This document shows, one piece after another, positions 37,079-44,537 of a stretch of DNA of 64,000 nucleotides. The DNA lies in assembly GCA_964636405.1 (NCBI GenBank), contig CAZWSI010000003.1:49512-113511 (forward strand). The letters run 5' to 3'. The position numbers and the translations under genes are program-made. Within the stretch, counting starts at the first letter, position 1; each line of letters starts with the position of its first letter. The notes beneath the pieces were generated by a model that saw nothing but the letters and a program-made list of their open reading frames with translations, was not told the DNA's origin and did no database searches. This DNA is from CAZKGE01 sp964636405 (GTDB lineage: Bacteria > Bacillota > Clostridia > Christensenellales > CAG-138).

Positions 37079-39487
37079 TTATCCCGCCACCACGTTTATG
37101 ACGTTGCGCACGACGATGCACTTGCGGATGGTCTTGCCCTCGATAAAGGGGGCCAACTCCGGGTTTGCGAGCGCGGCCTTTTCCACCTCAGCGGCGGGGA
37201 GGCCCGCTTCGAGCGTAATGCGGCAGCGGAGCTTGCCGTTGACCTGCACGCCGTATTCCACCGTTTCGGCGGTCAGGGCGCTTTCGTCGTAGGCGGGCCA
37301 CGCCGCGCTTGCAAGCGGCGCGAAGCCCAGGCGCTCGTTCATCTCCTCCGCGATGTGCGGCGCAAAGGGCGCGAGCAGCAGCAGCAGCGTGCGCAGCTCG
37401 TCCTTTGTGATATGCCCCACAGCGTATACGTCGTTGACATAGCTCATCAGGGCGGCGATGGCCGTGTTGAATTTCATGCGTTCAATGTCCTCGCCCACCT
37501 TTTTCACGCAGGCGTGGAGCTTGGCGCGCATTTCCTTATTCGTATCGCCCTCGCCCTCCAGCATATCGAGCAGCCGCCAAACGCGCTCGAGGAAGCGGCG
37601 GCAGCCTTTGGTGCCCTGCGGGTTCCACGGGATGGGCTGGTCGAACGCGCCCATGAACATGATGTACAGGCGGAAGGCGTCCGCGCCGTACTCGTTGATG
37701 TAATCGTCGGGGTTGACCACGTTCCCACGCGATTTGGACATTTTTTCGCCGTTTTCGCCCAGCACCATGCCGTGGCTCGTGCGGCGCATATAGGGCTCGC
37801 AGGTGGGCACGAGGCCGCAGTCATAGAGGAATTTGTGCCAGAAGCGGGAATACAGCAGGTGGAGCGTGGTGTGCTCCATGCCGCCGTTGTACCAGTCCAC
37901 GGGCGTCCAGTAGGCAAGCGCCTCGGGCGAAGCGAAGGCCTCCTTGTTGTGCGGATCGGCATAGCGCAGGTAATACCAGCTCGAGCCCGCCCAATTGGGC
38001 ATGGTGTCGGCCTCGCGCAGGGCGGGCGCGCCGCACTTGGGGCAGGTCGTGTGGAGCCATTCCTCGGCGCGTGCCAGGCAGGAGCTGCCGTCGTCCGTGG
38101 GCGAAAAATCGTCCAGCATGGGGAGCTTGAGCGGCAGCTCGCTTTCGGGCACGGGAACCCAGCCGCAATGCGCGCAGTGCACGAGCGGGATGGGCTCGCC
38201 CCAGTAGCGCTGGCGGGAAAAGACCCAGTCGCGCAGCTTATAGTTGACCTTGGCTTCGCCCATGCCCTGGCTTTCCAGATATTCGATCATCTTCGGAATC
38301 GCCTCGGAAACCTCCAGCCCGTCGAGGAAGCCCGAATTGACCAGTACGCCCTTGTCGCAGTCCGTATAGGCCGCCTCGGAAAGATCGCCGCCCGCGACGA
38401 CCTCCACGATGGGAAGGTCAAAGGCCTTGGCAAAGTCATAGTCGCGCTGGTCGTGGGCCGGCACGGCCATGATCGCGCCCGTGCCGTAGCCCATGAGCAC
38501 ATAGTCCGAAATAAACACCGGGATATCCTTGCCCGTGACAGGATTGACCGCGCGCAGGCCCGCGAGCTCCACGCCCGTTTTGTCCTTGGCCAGCTCGCTG
38601 CGCTCAAAATCGGATTTCGCGGCGGCCGCCTTTTGATATGCCTCCACGGCGGGGAGGTTTGTAATGCGGGCCTTCATGCGCTCCACGATGGGGTGCTCGG
38701 GCGCGACGACCATATAGGTCGCGCCAAAGAGGGTATCGGGGCGCGTGGTATAGACCGTGAGCGCCTCCGCCGTGCTCAGAATGGGAAAGAGCACGTGCGC
38801 GCCAGTGCTGCGGCCAATCCAGTTGATCTGCTGCGTACGCACCTTGTCGATAAAATCAACCTTGTCGAGATCGTCGATGAGGCGCTGGGCATAGGCGGTG
38901 ATTTTTAGCATCCACTGGCTGCGCACCTTGCGCACCACCTCGCCGCCGCAGCGCTCGCACACGCCGTCCACAACCTCCTCGTTGGCAAGGCCCACCTTGC
39001 AGCTCGTGCAGAAGTTGATGGGGATCTCCGCCTTGTACGCGAGACCCTTTTCAAAGAATTTGAGGAAGATCCACTGGGTCCACTTATAGTATTCCGGGTC
39101 GGTGGTGTTCACCTCGCGGGAATAATCGAAGGAATAGCCCAGCCGCTGAAGCTGGCTCCGAAAGCGGAGGATATTGTCGTGCGTGACCACGGAGGGGTGG
39201 ATGCCCGTTTTAATGGCATAGTTTTCCGTGGGAAGCCCGAACGCGTCGTAGCCGATGGGAAAGAGCACGTTATAGCCTTCGAGCCGCCGCTTGCGGCAGA
39301 TCACGTCCATGGCCGTAAACGGGCGCGGATGTCCCACGTGCAGCCCCTGTCCCGAGGGATAGGGGAACTCGATGAGCCCGAAGAACTTTTTTTTGTCAGA
39401 ATGCGCCTGCGCCTCGCAGCAGCGCGTGTCCGTCCAAAGCTTTTGCCATTTGGGCTCGAGCTGCGACGGGTCGTATCTTTCCGTCAT
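37079..39487 (-). CDS. leuS: Leucyl-tRNA synthetase
   Basis: 802 residues, class Ia enzyme that charges tRNA-Leu. The HIGH motif reads PYPSGQGLHVGHPRPF and the KMSKS motif GEKMSKSRGNVVNPDDY. The CP1 editing domain is present (TTRPDTLFGATYMVVAPEHP; GYGTGAIMAVPAHDQRDYDF), as is a zinc-binding insert (CTSCKVGLANEEVVDGVCERCG). ATG 39487 follows GGAGG. Monocistronic from a TTGACA-17-TATTTT promoter with a leader of about 55 bases, so there is no T-box control here. Confidence 0.97.
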   Translation of the reverse strand: MTERYDPSQLEPKWQKLWTDTRCCEAQAHSDKKKFFGLIEFPYPSGQGLHVGHPRPFTAMDVICRKRRLEGYNVLFPIGYDAFGLPTENYAIKTGIHPSVVTHDNILRFRSQLQRLGYSFDYSREVNTTDPEYYKWTQWIFLKFFEKGLAYKAEIPINFCTSCKVGLANEEVVDGVCERCGGEVVRKVRSQWMLKITAYAQRLIDDLDKVDFIDKVRTQQINWIGRSTGAHVLFPILSTAEALTVYTTRPDTLFGATYMVVAPEHPIVERMKARITNLPAVEAYQKAAAAKSDFERSELAKDKTGVELAGLRAVNPVTGKDIPVFISDYVLMGYGTGAIMAVPAHDQRDYDFAKAFDLPIVEVVAGGDLSEAAYTDCDKGVLVNSGFLDGLEVSEAIPKMIEYLESQGMGEAKVNYKLRDWVFSRQRYWGEPIPLVHCAHCGWVPVPESELPLKLPMLDDFSPTDDGSSCLARAEEWLHTTCPKCGAPALREADTMPNWAGSSWYYLRYADPHNKEAFASPEALAYWTPVDWYNGGMEHTTLHLLYSRFWHKFLYDCGLVPTCEPYMRRTSHGMVLGENGEKMSKSRGNVVNPDDYINEYGADAFRLYIMFMGAFDQPIPWNPQGTKGCRRFLERVWRLLDMLEGEGDTNKEMRAKLHACVKKVGEDIERMKFNTAIAALMSYVNDVYAVGHITKDELRTLLLLLAPFAPHIAEEMNERLGFAPLASAAWPAYDESALTAETVEYGVQVNGKLRCRITLEAGLPAAEVEKAALANPELAPFIEGKTIRKCIVVRNVINVVAG

Positions 39488-39548
39488 ACCTGTTTTCCTC
39501 CGATTCTGGCCGCGCGCGTCGCCTTTTTTGCACGCGGCATCATCCTAT

Positions 39549-39577
39549 AAAATACTATTCGTTCGGGCTTTTGTCAA
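39549..39577 (-). promoter_or_regulatory. leuS promoter, TTGACA-17-TATTTT
   Basis: Minus strand: -35 at 39577-39572, -10 at 39554-39549, 17-bp spacer. Confidence 0.85.
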
Positions 39578-39637
39578 TCGGCGGCAGGGGGCGCGCCAGG
39601 TAAAAACCGCGCCCCGCCCCGCATATTTTTCCCGCAA

Positions 39638-39659
39638 ACGGATATGCTTAACTATCCGT
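39638..39659. promoter_or_regulatory. Inverted repeat ACGGATA/TATCCGT upstream of the 37-residue gene
   Basis: Seven-base perfect arms 8 bases apart, ending 13 bases before the AGGGGGGAG SD. No obvious promoter is seen in the same place; it may be an operator or leader hairpin. Confidence 0.5.
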
Positions 39660-39682
39660 AAAGAGGCAAAGGGGGGAGCGTT

Positions 39683-39796
39683 ATGGATTACGGGAGCGTA
39701 ACGGGGCTGTGGAGCGTGATTGCGGTGCTGCTTTTCGGCATGGCGGCGGGCTGCCTCGCGCTGCTCGCGCTGGGGCTGCTTATGCGCGGAAAATAG
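39683..39796 (+). CDS. 37-residue single-pass membrane protein
   Basis: Reads ATG at 39683 to TAG at 39794-39796, with a very strong SD (AAAGGGGGGAG) six bases upstream. The product starts MDYGSVTGLWSVIAVLLFGM, runs through one 23-residue hydrophobic helix (AVLLFGMAAGCLALLALGLL) and ends MRGK, giving a positive-inside orientation with the N-terminus out. It lies alone between divergent leuS and the CNNM operon. Function unknown. Size and layout resemble small regulatory membrane proteins. Support is the SD and the clean helix only. Confidence 0.65.
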   Translation: MDYGSVTGLWSVIAVLLFGMAAGCLALLALGLLMRGK

Positions 39797-39840
39797 CCTG
39801 CCGCCCGCTTTTTGGGGCCGAAAAGCGTATATTTTGCGTG

Positions 39841-39884
39841 AATGATTGCAATTTGCGCGCGTATCTCATATAATAGCAATCATT
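39841..39884. promoter_or_regulatory. Inverted repeat AATGATTGC...GCAATCATT framing the CNNM promoter
   Basis: Perfect 9-bp arms at 39841-39849 and 39876-39884, 26 bases apart. The left arm overlaps the -35 (TTGCAA 39846-39851) and the right arm begins just after the -10 (TATAAT 39869-39874). This is the geometry of a repressor site or of two half-sites that clamp RNA polymerase. Confidence 0.65.
39846..39874 (+). promoter_or_regulatory. Promoter TTGCAA-17-TATAAT of the CNNM operon
   Basis: -35 at 39846-39851 and -10 at 39869-39874; leader of about 34 bases to ATG 39915. Confidence 0.8.
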
Positions 39885-39914
39885 CTGTAAGCCAAAAGGT
39901 GGTTGATCTCCGCA

Positions 39915-40946
39915 ATGGACGACGGCAGTCCTATAGGGTATATCCTGCTTATCGTGTTTTTCATTCTCGGCGGCGCGTATTTTGCCGCGTCTGAAACCTC
40001 ATTGGCCTCCGTAAACCGCATCCGCATGATGAGCAATGCCGGAAGCGGGGATCGGCGCGCCAAACGCGTGCTCTATATTCTTGATCACTTCGACAAGGCG
40101 ATTACGACCATCCTCATCGGAACGAATATTATGCACATCGGCTGCGCGAGCGTGGCGACGCTTATGGCGACCAAGCTCTGGGGCGTAAGCAGCGTGGGCG
40201 CGACGACGATCGTCGTTACGCTGATCGTGTTCTTCTTTGCCGAAATGCTTCCAAAACGCTTTTCCAAGGCCGCAAACGAGGTGATCGCGCCGCTGATTGC
40301 GGGCTCGCTCGTGTTTCTTATGCGCGTGCTCAGTCCGGTGTCGTTCGTGTTCACCAGGCTGTCGGCGCTCATTTCGGGGCCGTTTAAAAAGGCCGTGCCC
40401 GAGGAGCCGACCGTGACCGAGGACGAGCTTTACGACATGATCGAAACCTTCGCGCAGGAGGGCGCGGCCGACGAGGAGAAAACCGAGCTCGTGCAAAGCG
40501 CGCTGGAGTTTTCCGACACGACCGTGCGCGACGTGCTCACGCCCTGGAAAAGCGTGCTCACCGTGGACGCTTCCATGGACGCGGAGGCCATCCTGGCGTG
40601 CATCCGCGACAACAGCCACTCCCGCCTGCCCGTGGTGGACGAATATGGGAATGTCACGGGCCTGCTGCACATCCGCAAATATCTCAAGGCCTATATGCGC
40701 AACGCGGGCAACGTGGCGCTTGCCGACGTGACCGACCGCGCGCTGACGGTGGGTCCCGACGTGCAGATTGACGATTTGCTGCCCGTGCTCAGCGCCAACA
40801 AAACGCAAATCGCGGTGGTGACCGGCGAAGCGGGCGCGCCGCTGGGCATTATCACCGTGGAGGATATTTTAGAGGAGCTTGTGGGCGAAATCTACGACGA
40901 GGACGACGTGGGCGAAACCGCGGGCAAGGAGGCCGCCGCGCTATGA
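39915..40946 (+). CDS. CNNM/CBS-domain membrane protein (CorB/hemolysin-like), first copy
   Basis: 343 residues from ATG 39915; a TTG four codons earlier is the alternative. The CNNM (DUF21) domain has three helices (YILLIVFFILGGAYFAAS with ETSLASVNRIRM, and VVTLIVFFFAEMLPKRFSKA). A CBS pair follows (VRDVLTPWKSVLTVDAS, HSRLPVVDEYGNVTGLLHIR, TQIAVVTGEAGAPLGIITVEDILEELVGEI). It lacks a C-terminal CorC_HlyC domain, unlike the next gene. CNNM/CorB proteins export Mg2+ or other divalent ions. Stop overlaps the next start as ATGA. Confidence 0.88.
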   Translation: MDDGSPIGYILLIVFFILGGAYFAASETSLASVNRIRMMSNAGSGDRRAKRVLYILDHFDKAITTILIGTNIMHIGCASVATLMATKLWGVSSVGATTIVVTLIVFFFAEMLPKRFSKAANEVIAPLIAGSLVFLMRVLSPVSFVFTRLSALISGPFKKAVPEEPTVTEDELYDMIETFAQEGAADEEKTELVQSALEFSDTTVRDVLTPWKSVLTVDASMDAEAILACIRDNSHSRLPVVDEYGNVTGLLHIRKYLKAYMRNAGNVALADVTDRALTVGPDVQIDDLLPVLSANKTQIAVVTGEAGAPLGIITVEDILEELVGEIYDEDDVGETAGKEAAAL

Positions 40947-42292
40947 GCCAGCTTTCCGCCTCCCTGCGCGTCCTGCTGCACGAGCTGCAAAACGGCCTGG
41001 AGCTTGCGTCCCCCGCGTGGAATTATGTGGGCATCGTGCTGCTGATTGCGTGCTCGGCCTTCTTTTCCGGCACGGAAATCGCCTACGCCTCGGCCAACCG
41101 GCTGCGCCTTAGAGCGCGCGCCGAGAGCGGGGAGCGCGCGGCCGCGCTGGCCTTTCGGCTCTACGAGGGCTACGATAACGCGCTCATCTCCATTCTGGTG
41201 GGCAATAACCTTGTCAACATGGCCAGCTCCTCCATTGCCACGGTCATCGCCATTTCGCTTATGGGCGACGAGGGCGCGTGGGTCGCCACGGTGATCATGA
41301 CCGTGATCATCCTGCTCTTTGGCGAGATCATGCCCAAGATACTGGCTGTGGAAACGGCCGATCGCTTTGCCGTGCGCGCCGCCGTGCCGCTGCGCGCGTT
41401 CACGATCCTCACCTTCCCGCTGGTGTGGCTCGTCAACCGCGCGCTCAAGCTCCTCGATCCGATCTGGCTGAAAAAGCTGCCCGAATCGCCCGCCGTCACG
41501 GAGGACGATCTGGAAAGCATACTCGACACGGTGGAGGACGAGGGCGTGCTCGACGAGGATCGTTGCGATTTGCTGCAAAGCGCGCTCGACTTTGACGATG
41601 TGCTGGCCTATGAAATCATCACCCCGCGCGTGGACATGACCTCCATCGACATCGACGACGATATGGACGAAACGCTCCGCACGGCGCTCGATTCGCCCTA
41701 TTCGCGCATCCCCGTATACGAGGATACGGTGGATCACATCATCGGCATATTGCACCTCAACCATCTCTTTAAGGAGATGGCCGACACGGACGATTGGAAG
41801 GGCATCGATATCCGCCGGCTTATGATGCCCGTGTATTTTGTGCACAAGACCATGCCCCTGCCGGATGTGCTGAAGACCATGAAGCGCCACCAGTGCCATA
41901 TGGTGATTGTGACCGACGAATACGGCGGCACGATGGGCCTTGTCACCATGGAGGACGTGCTCGAGCAGCTCGTGGGCGATATCTGGGACGAGTCCGACGA
42001 GGTGGTGGACGAATTTGTGCAGCTTGCGCCCGACCTTTTCGAGGCGGACGGCGACATGCGCATTTACGATTTCTTTGAGGAGCTCGATATCGACGACCGC
42101 GATTTTGACGACGACAACGCCACCTTGGGCGGCTGGGCCATCGAAATGCTGGGCCGTTACCCGCGCCTCTACGACAGCTTTGTCTATAAAAACCTGACCA
42201 TCACCGTCAAGCGCATCAAAAACCTCCGCGTAACCCGCCTGCTTGTGCGCGTGCACCCGCTGCCCGAGGGCGAGGAGGAGGAATCGTTCTAA
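40943..42292 (+). CDS. CNNM/CBS/CorC-domain membrane protein, second copy
   Basis: 449 residues. Four CNNM helices (IVLLIACSAFFSGTEIAYAS, IATVIAISLMGDEGAWVATV, IILLFGEIMPKILAVE), two CBS domains (IITPRVDMTSIDID, YSRIPVYEDTVDHIIGILH, CHMVIVTDEYGGTMGLVTME) and a C-terminal CorC_HlyC domain (TLGGWAIEMLGRYPR). Full CorB/YfjD-type architecture. Translationally coupled to the first copy, so the two may form a heterodimeric ion exporter. mgtE, a Mg2+ importer, lies 19 kb away. Confidence 0.9.
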   Translation: MSQLSASLRVLLHELQNGLELASPAWNYVGIVLLIACSAFFSGTEIAYASANRLRLRARAESGERAAALAFRLYEGYDNALISILVGNNLVNMASSSIATVIAISLMGDEGAWVATVIMTVIILLFGEIMPKILAVETADRFAVRAAVPLRAFTILTFPLVWLVNRALKLLDPIWLKKLPESPAVTEDDLESILDTVEDEGVLDEDRCDLLQSALDFDDVLAYEIITPRVDMTSIDIDDDMDETLRTALDSPYSRIPVYEDTVDHIIGILHLNHLFKEMADTDDWKGIDIRRLMMPVYFVHKTMPLPDVLKTMKRHQCHMVIVTDEYGGTMGLVTMEDVLEQLVGDIWDESDEVVDEFVQLAPDLFEADGDMRIYDFFEELDIDDRDFDDDNATLGGWAIEMLGRYPRLYDSFVYKNLTITVKRIKNLRVTRLLVRVHPLPEGEEEESF

Positions 42293-42338
42293 GACGCCGG
42301 CGAAAAGCAAGGCCTTTCACCGATCAGCGCTTGTGCGT

Positions 42339-42878
42339 TCAGCGGGCCAGCCGCTTGACCGGCGGAAGCAGCGCGGCCAGCAGGCAAAGCAGCGTGTCCA
42401 CGCCCAGATAGCCGCCGTTGTAGAGGAAGGAATACCACCAGGGGTTCATGCCCTCCGGGGTGTACGCGGCAAAGAAAACGGCGCCCGAAAGCACATGAAA
42501 AAGCAGCCGCAAAGCGCCGCCCGTGACAATGCCCAGCGGCAGCCTTACGCCCTCGGGCAGACGCGCGTTGCGCCACACGCCCGCGAGCCCAAGCACGGTA
42601 AAGGCGAAGGGATAATCGCAGAGGAGCTGCGCCCAGTGGACGATTTCCGGCTTTTGCAAAAGCTGCAAAAGCCCGTAGGCAAGGCCGCACAAAAGCCCCG
42701 GACGCACGCCGAAGCGATAGCTAAACAGCATGAGCGGCAGCATGGAGCAAAGCGTGACCGAGCCGCCCAGCGGCATGGAAAAGAGCTTTACATACGAAAG
42801 CGCAAAGGCGAGCGCGATGGACAGCGCCCCGTATACCAGCGGACGAACACCAATGACGGGCTTGCGTGCGGTTTCCAT
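42339..42878 (-). CDS. thiT: ECF thiamine transporter substrate-binding protein
   Basis: 179 residues from ATG 42878. Six helices, with the family mark FSMPLGGSVTLCSMLPLMLFSYRFG and a thiamine-pocket region MNPWWYSFLYNGGYLGVDT near the C-terminus. ThiT binds thiamine and docks onto the shared ECF module (EcfT/A/A'), encoded elsewhere. The gene stands alone behind a TPP riboswitch whose terminator stem contains the SD, so it is made when TPP is scarce. Confidence 0.95.
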   Translation of the reverse strand: METARKPVIGVRPLVYGALSIALAFALSYVKLFSMPLGGSVTLCSMLPLMLFSYRFGVRPGLLCGLAYGLLQLLQKPEIVHWAQLLCDYPFAFTVLGLAGVWRNARLPEGVRLPLGIVTGGALRLLFHVLSGAVFFAAYTPEGMNPWWYSFLYNGGYLGVDTLLCLLAALLPPVKRLAR

Positions 42879-42915
42879 AAAAAACAGCCTCCTTTTTTGA
42901 ACGGAAAGGAGGCTG
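42879..42915 (-). terminator. Riboswitch expression platform: terminator enclosing the thiT SD
   Basis: Arms CAGCCTCCTTT and AAAGGAGGCTG (11 bp perfect) followed on the minus strand by six T that run into ATG. The SD AGGAGG lies in the 3' arm, so the same stem can stop transcription and hide the ribosome site. Confidence 0.92.
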
Positions 42916-42951
42916 CGATACATTTCGCCTGGCGAAGCTCGCTTTATGCAT

Positions 42952-43025
42952 CACTTTCCTACGATGGCATGACCCAACAGGTTCCAAGGGTGCTTCTCAG
43001 CCCGGCACAACCGGGCGCCCCCGTG
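42952..43025 (-). ncRNA. TPP riboswitch aptamer (THI element)
   Basis: On the minus strand: CACGGGGGCGCCCGG, then GGCTGAGAAGCACCC, TTGGAACCTGTTGGGTCATG and CGTAGGAAAGTG in the order of the thi-box aptamer, including invariant CUGAGA and the ACC-GAACCUG segment. Transcription should start at about 43028, just outside the aptamer. Confidence 0.97.
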
Positions 43026-43034
43026 ACGCTGCTT

Positions 43035-43063
43035 ATCATATACGCGGGAAAGCGGATTGTCAA
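43035..43063 (-). promoter_or_regulatory. thiT promoter, TTGACA-17-TATGAT
   Basis: Minus strand: -35 at 43063-43058, -10 at 43040-43035. It lies directly after the stop codon of the BTAD gene. Confidence 0.88.
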
Positions 43064-43067
43064 GGCG

Positions 43068-44270
43068 CTATTTATACTTCTGCACGTCAAGCGGCCGCAG
43101 CTTATAGCTGAGGATGAGGGAGGACTGCACGTGCGCGCGGTAGAAGGCCTTTTTAATGCGCTCGAGCACAGCCTTGCCGGAATCGTAATTGACCAGCGGG
43201 AGCAGCAGCGCGTATTGGGCCGCGCCGCAGCGGGAAACGGTATCGCCCTTGCGCAGGTTCTGGCGGCAGATCTCCAGAAGCTGCTGCATGAGGCTGTCGA
43301 GCAGCAGCGGGTCCACGGAGGACGTTGGGCCGCCGCCCAAGGTAACGAGCGCGAGGAACATGGTTCCGCTCGTGCGCTCAAGCAGACGGCGCTGGAGCAT
43401 GAAGACCTCGCGGAAAATGCCGTAGTCGCACACGAAGGCGCCGGCTTGCAGCGGCTCGTTTTCGATGTGGGCCTGCACGGCGTCGATATCGTTATCCATC
43501 GCCTCGTCGGCCTGCACGATGAGGTTGTACACCTGGCGAAGCTCGCCCGGCGGGGCGGAGCGGAGCGCGCGGGCGCTTGTTGTGGAGCAGAATTGCGAGA
43601 GCGCCTCCCGCCGCTGGCCCGCCTTGGTGAGCGCCATCATCAGCTCGAGCTGCAGCCGCTCGTCAAAGAGATCCACGTCCATGGCCCGGCGGCAGACCTG
43701 CACGATGCGGGCATGGTTTCCCGCCGCCTTCAGCAGCTCGATGAGCGCGAAAATGCCGTCGAGATACATATCGTGGTAATATACGCTGCGCGGCACGACC
43801 CAGGCCGCCTCGGAGACGTTCGCAAGCAGCGGGCCGCTGTAAAGCTCGATAAAGGCGAGGTATTTTTCAATGCGGGCTTCGGCGGGCAGCGCCGTGTCGC
43901 CTGCCTCGGCATAGAGACGCTCAAACTCGAACACGTCGATTTCGCAAGCGAGCGCCGGATTCCATTGATATGTGCCGCGCGCCGTGACGATGGAGCGCTC
44001 AAGCGCCGTAATGCCCGATTCGGTCACAAGGCTCCGATAGCGGTGCAGCAGCGTGCGCAGCGCGGTGGAGGGGCTCGCGCTGTCGTGCCCGGACCAGAGC
44101 GTGTCGAGCAGCTCCTCGTGGGTCACGGGCCTGTCGCGCTTGAGAAGGAGGTATTCGAGAAACATGCAGGTTTTGCGCGCTTGCTGGAGCTGCGTTAAAA
44201 CGAGCTCGCCGTCTACCGTGATTTCCAGGCGGCCAAACAGCTTGATGCGGATGCGGGCGTTTGATTCCAT
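43068..44270 (-). CDS. BTAD-type transcriptional regulator with degenerate GGDEF-like tail
   Basis: 400 residues from ATG 44270 (SD AAGGAG). An N-terminal winged helix of the OmpR/SARP kind (IRIKLFGRLEITVDGELVL, LLLKRDRPVTHEELLDTLW) precedes an all-helical BTAD domain (FERLYAEAGDTALPAEARIEK, DERLQLELMMALTKAGQRREAL). The C-terminal part reads like a GGDEF domain: NLRKGDTVSRCGAAQYALLLP, then AVLERIKKAFYRA. The GGDEF signature has become GAAQY, so catalysis is unlikely. Divergent from an ABC importer operon, which it probably controls. Confidence 0.82.
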   Translation of the reverse strand: MESNARIRIKLFGRLEITVDGELVLTQLQQARKTCMFLEYLLLKRDRPVTHEELLDTLWSGHDSASPSTALRTLLHRYRSLVTESGITALERSIVTARGTYQWNPALACEIDVFEFERLYAEAGDTALPAEARIEKYLAFIELYSGPLLANVSEAAWVVPRSVYYHDMYLDGIFALIELLKAAGNHARIVQVCRRAMDVDLFDERLQLELMMALTKAGQRREALSQFCSTTSARALRSAPPGELRQVYNLIVQADEAMDNDIDAVQAHIENEPLQAGAFVCDYGIFREVFMLQRRLLERTSGTMFLALVTLGGGPTSSVDPLLLDSLMQQLLEICRQNLRKGDTVSRCGAAQYALLLPLVNYDSGKAVLERIKKAFYRAHVQSSLILSYKLRPLDVQKYK

Positions 44271-44320
44271 GCGGGCTCCTTTTCCGCTTCCCTTCGGAAG
44301 CAAAATATATAGTTAAAATT

Positions 44321-44349
44321 ATTATAATGTAACAAAACGCCTTGTACAA
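44321..44349 (-). promoter_or_regulatory. Promoter of the BTAD gene (TTGTAC-17-TATAAT) with palindrome CCTTGTACAAGG
   Basis: Minus strand -35 at 44349-44344 and -10 at 44326-44321. The 12-bp palindrome at 44340-44351 covers the -35, a place for autoregulation. The region 44300-44330 is AT-rich against a GC-rich background. Confidence 0.75.
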
Positions 44350-44421
44350 GGAATAATTACAGGATTCGTCAGCTTTCGACGGGCCGGACGAAACAGGACG
44401 CGGACATTCTGCGCGGCCTCC

Positions 44422-44450
44422 TTGCGCTGAGGCGCGGATTCCATTAAAAT
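44422..44450 (+). promoter_or_regulatory. Promoter candidate of the ABC importer, TTGCGC-17-TAAAAT
   Basis: -35 at 44422-44427, -10 at 44445-44450; leader of about 80 bases to ATG 44538. The weak -35 is compatible with activation by the divergent BTAD regulator. Confidence 0.6.
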
Positions 44451-44537
44451 AGATGAAACGGCGCGGGCTGGTTTTTTCTTTCCCGGCCGCGAAAAGGGGC
44501 CGCGCGCCGCGCGGGGGAAGGCCCGGGGAGGACGAAT

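Noticed and set aside
37355..38908. 517-codon plus-strand frame opposite leuS
   Set aside because: leuS is unmistakable on the minus strand. The opposing frame is His/Ala/Val-rich with no recognisable domain.
39488..39560. Possible T-box upstream of leuS
   Set aside because: The promoter lies so close that the leader is only about 55 bases, far too short for specifier and antiterminator stems.
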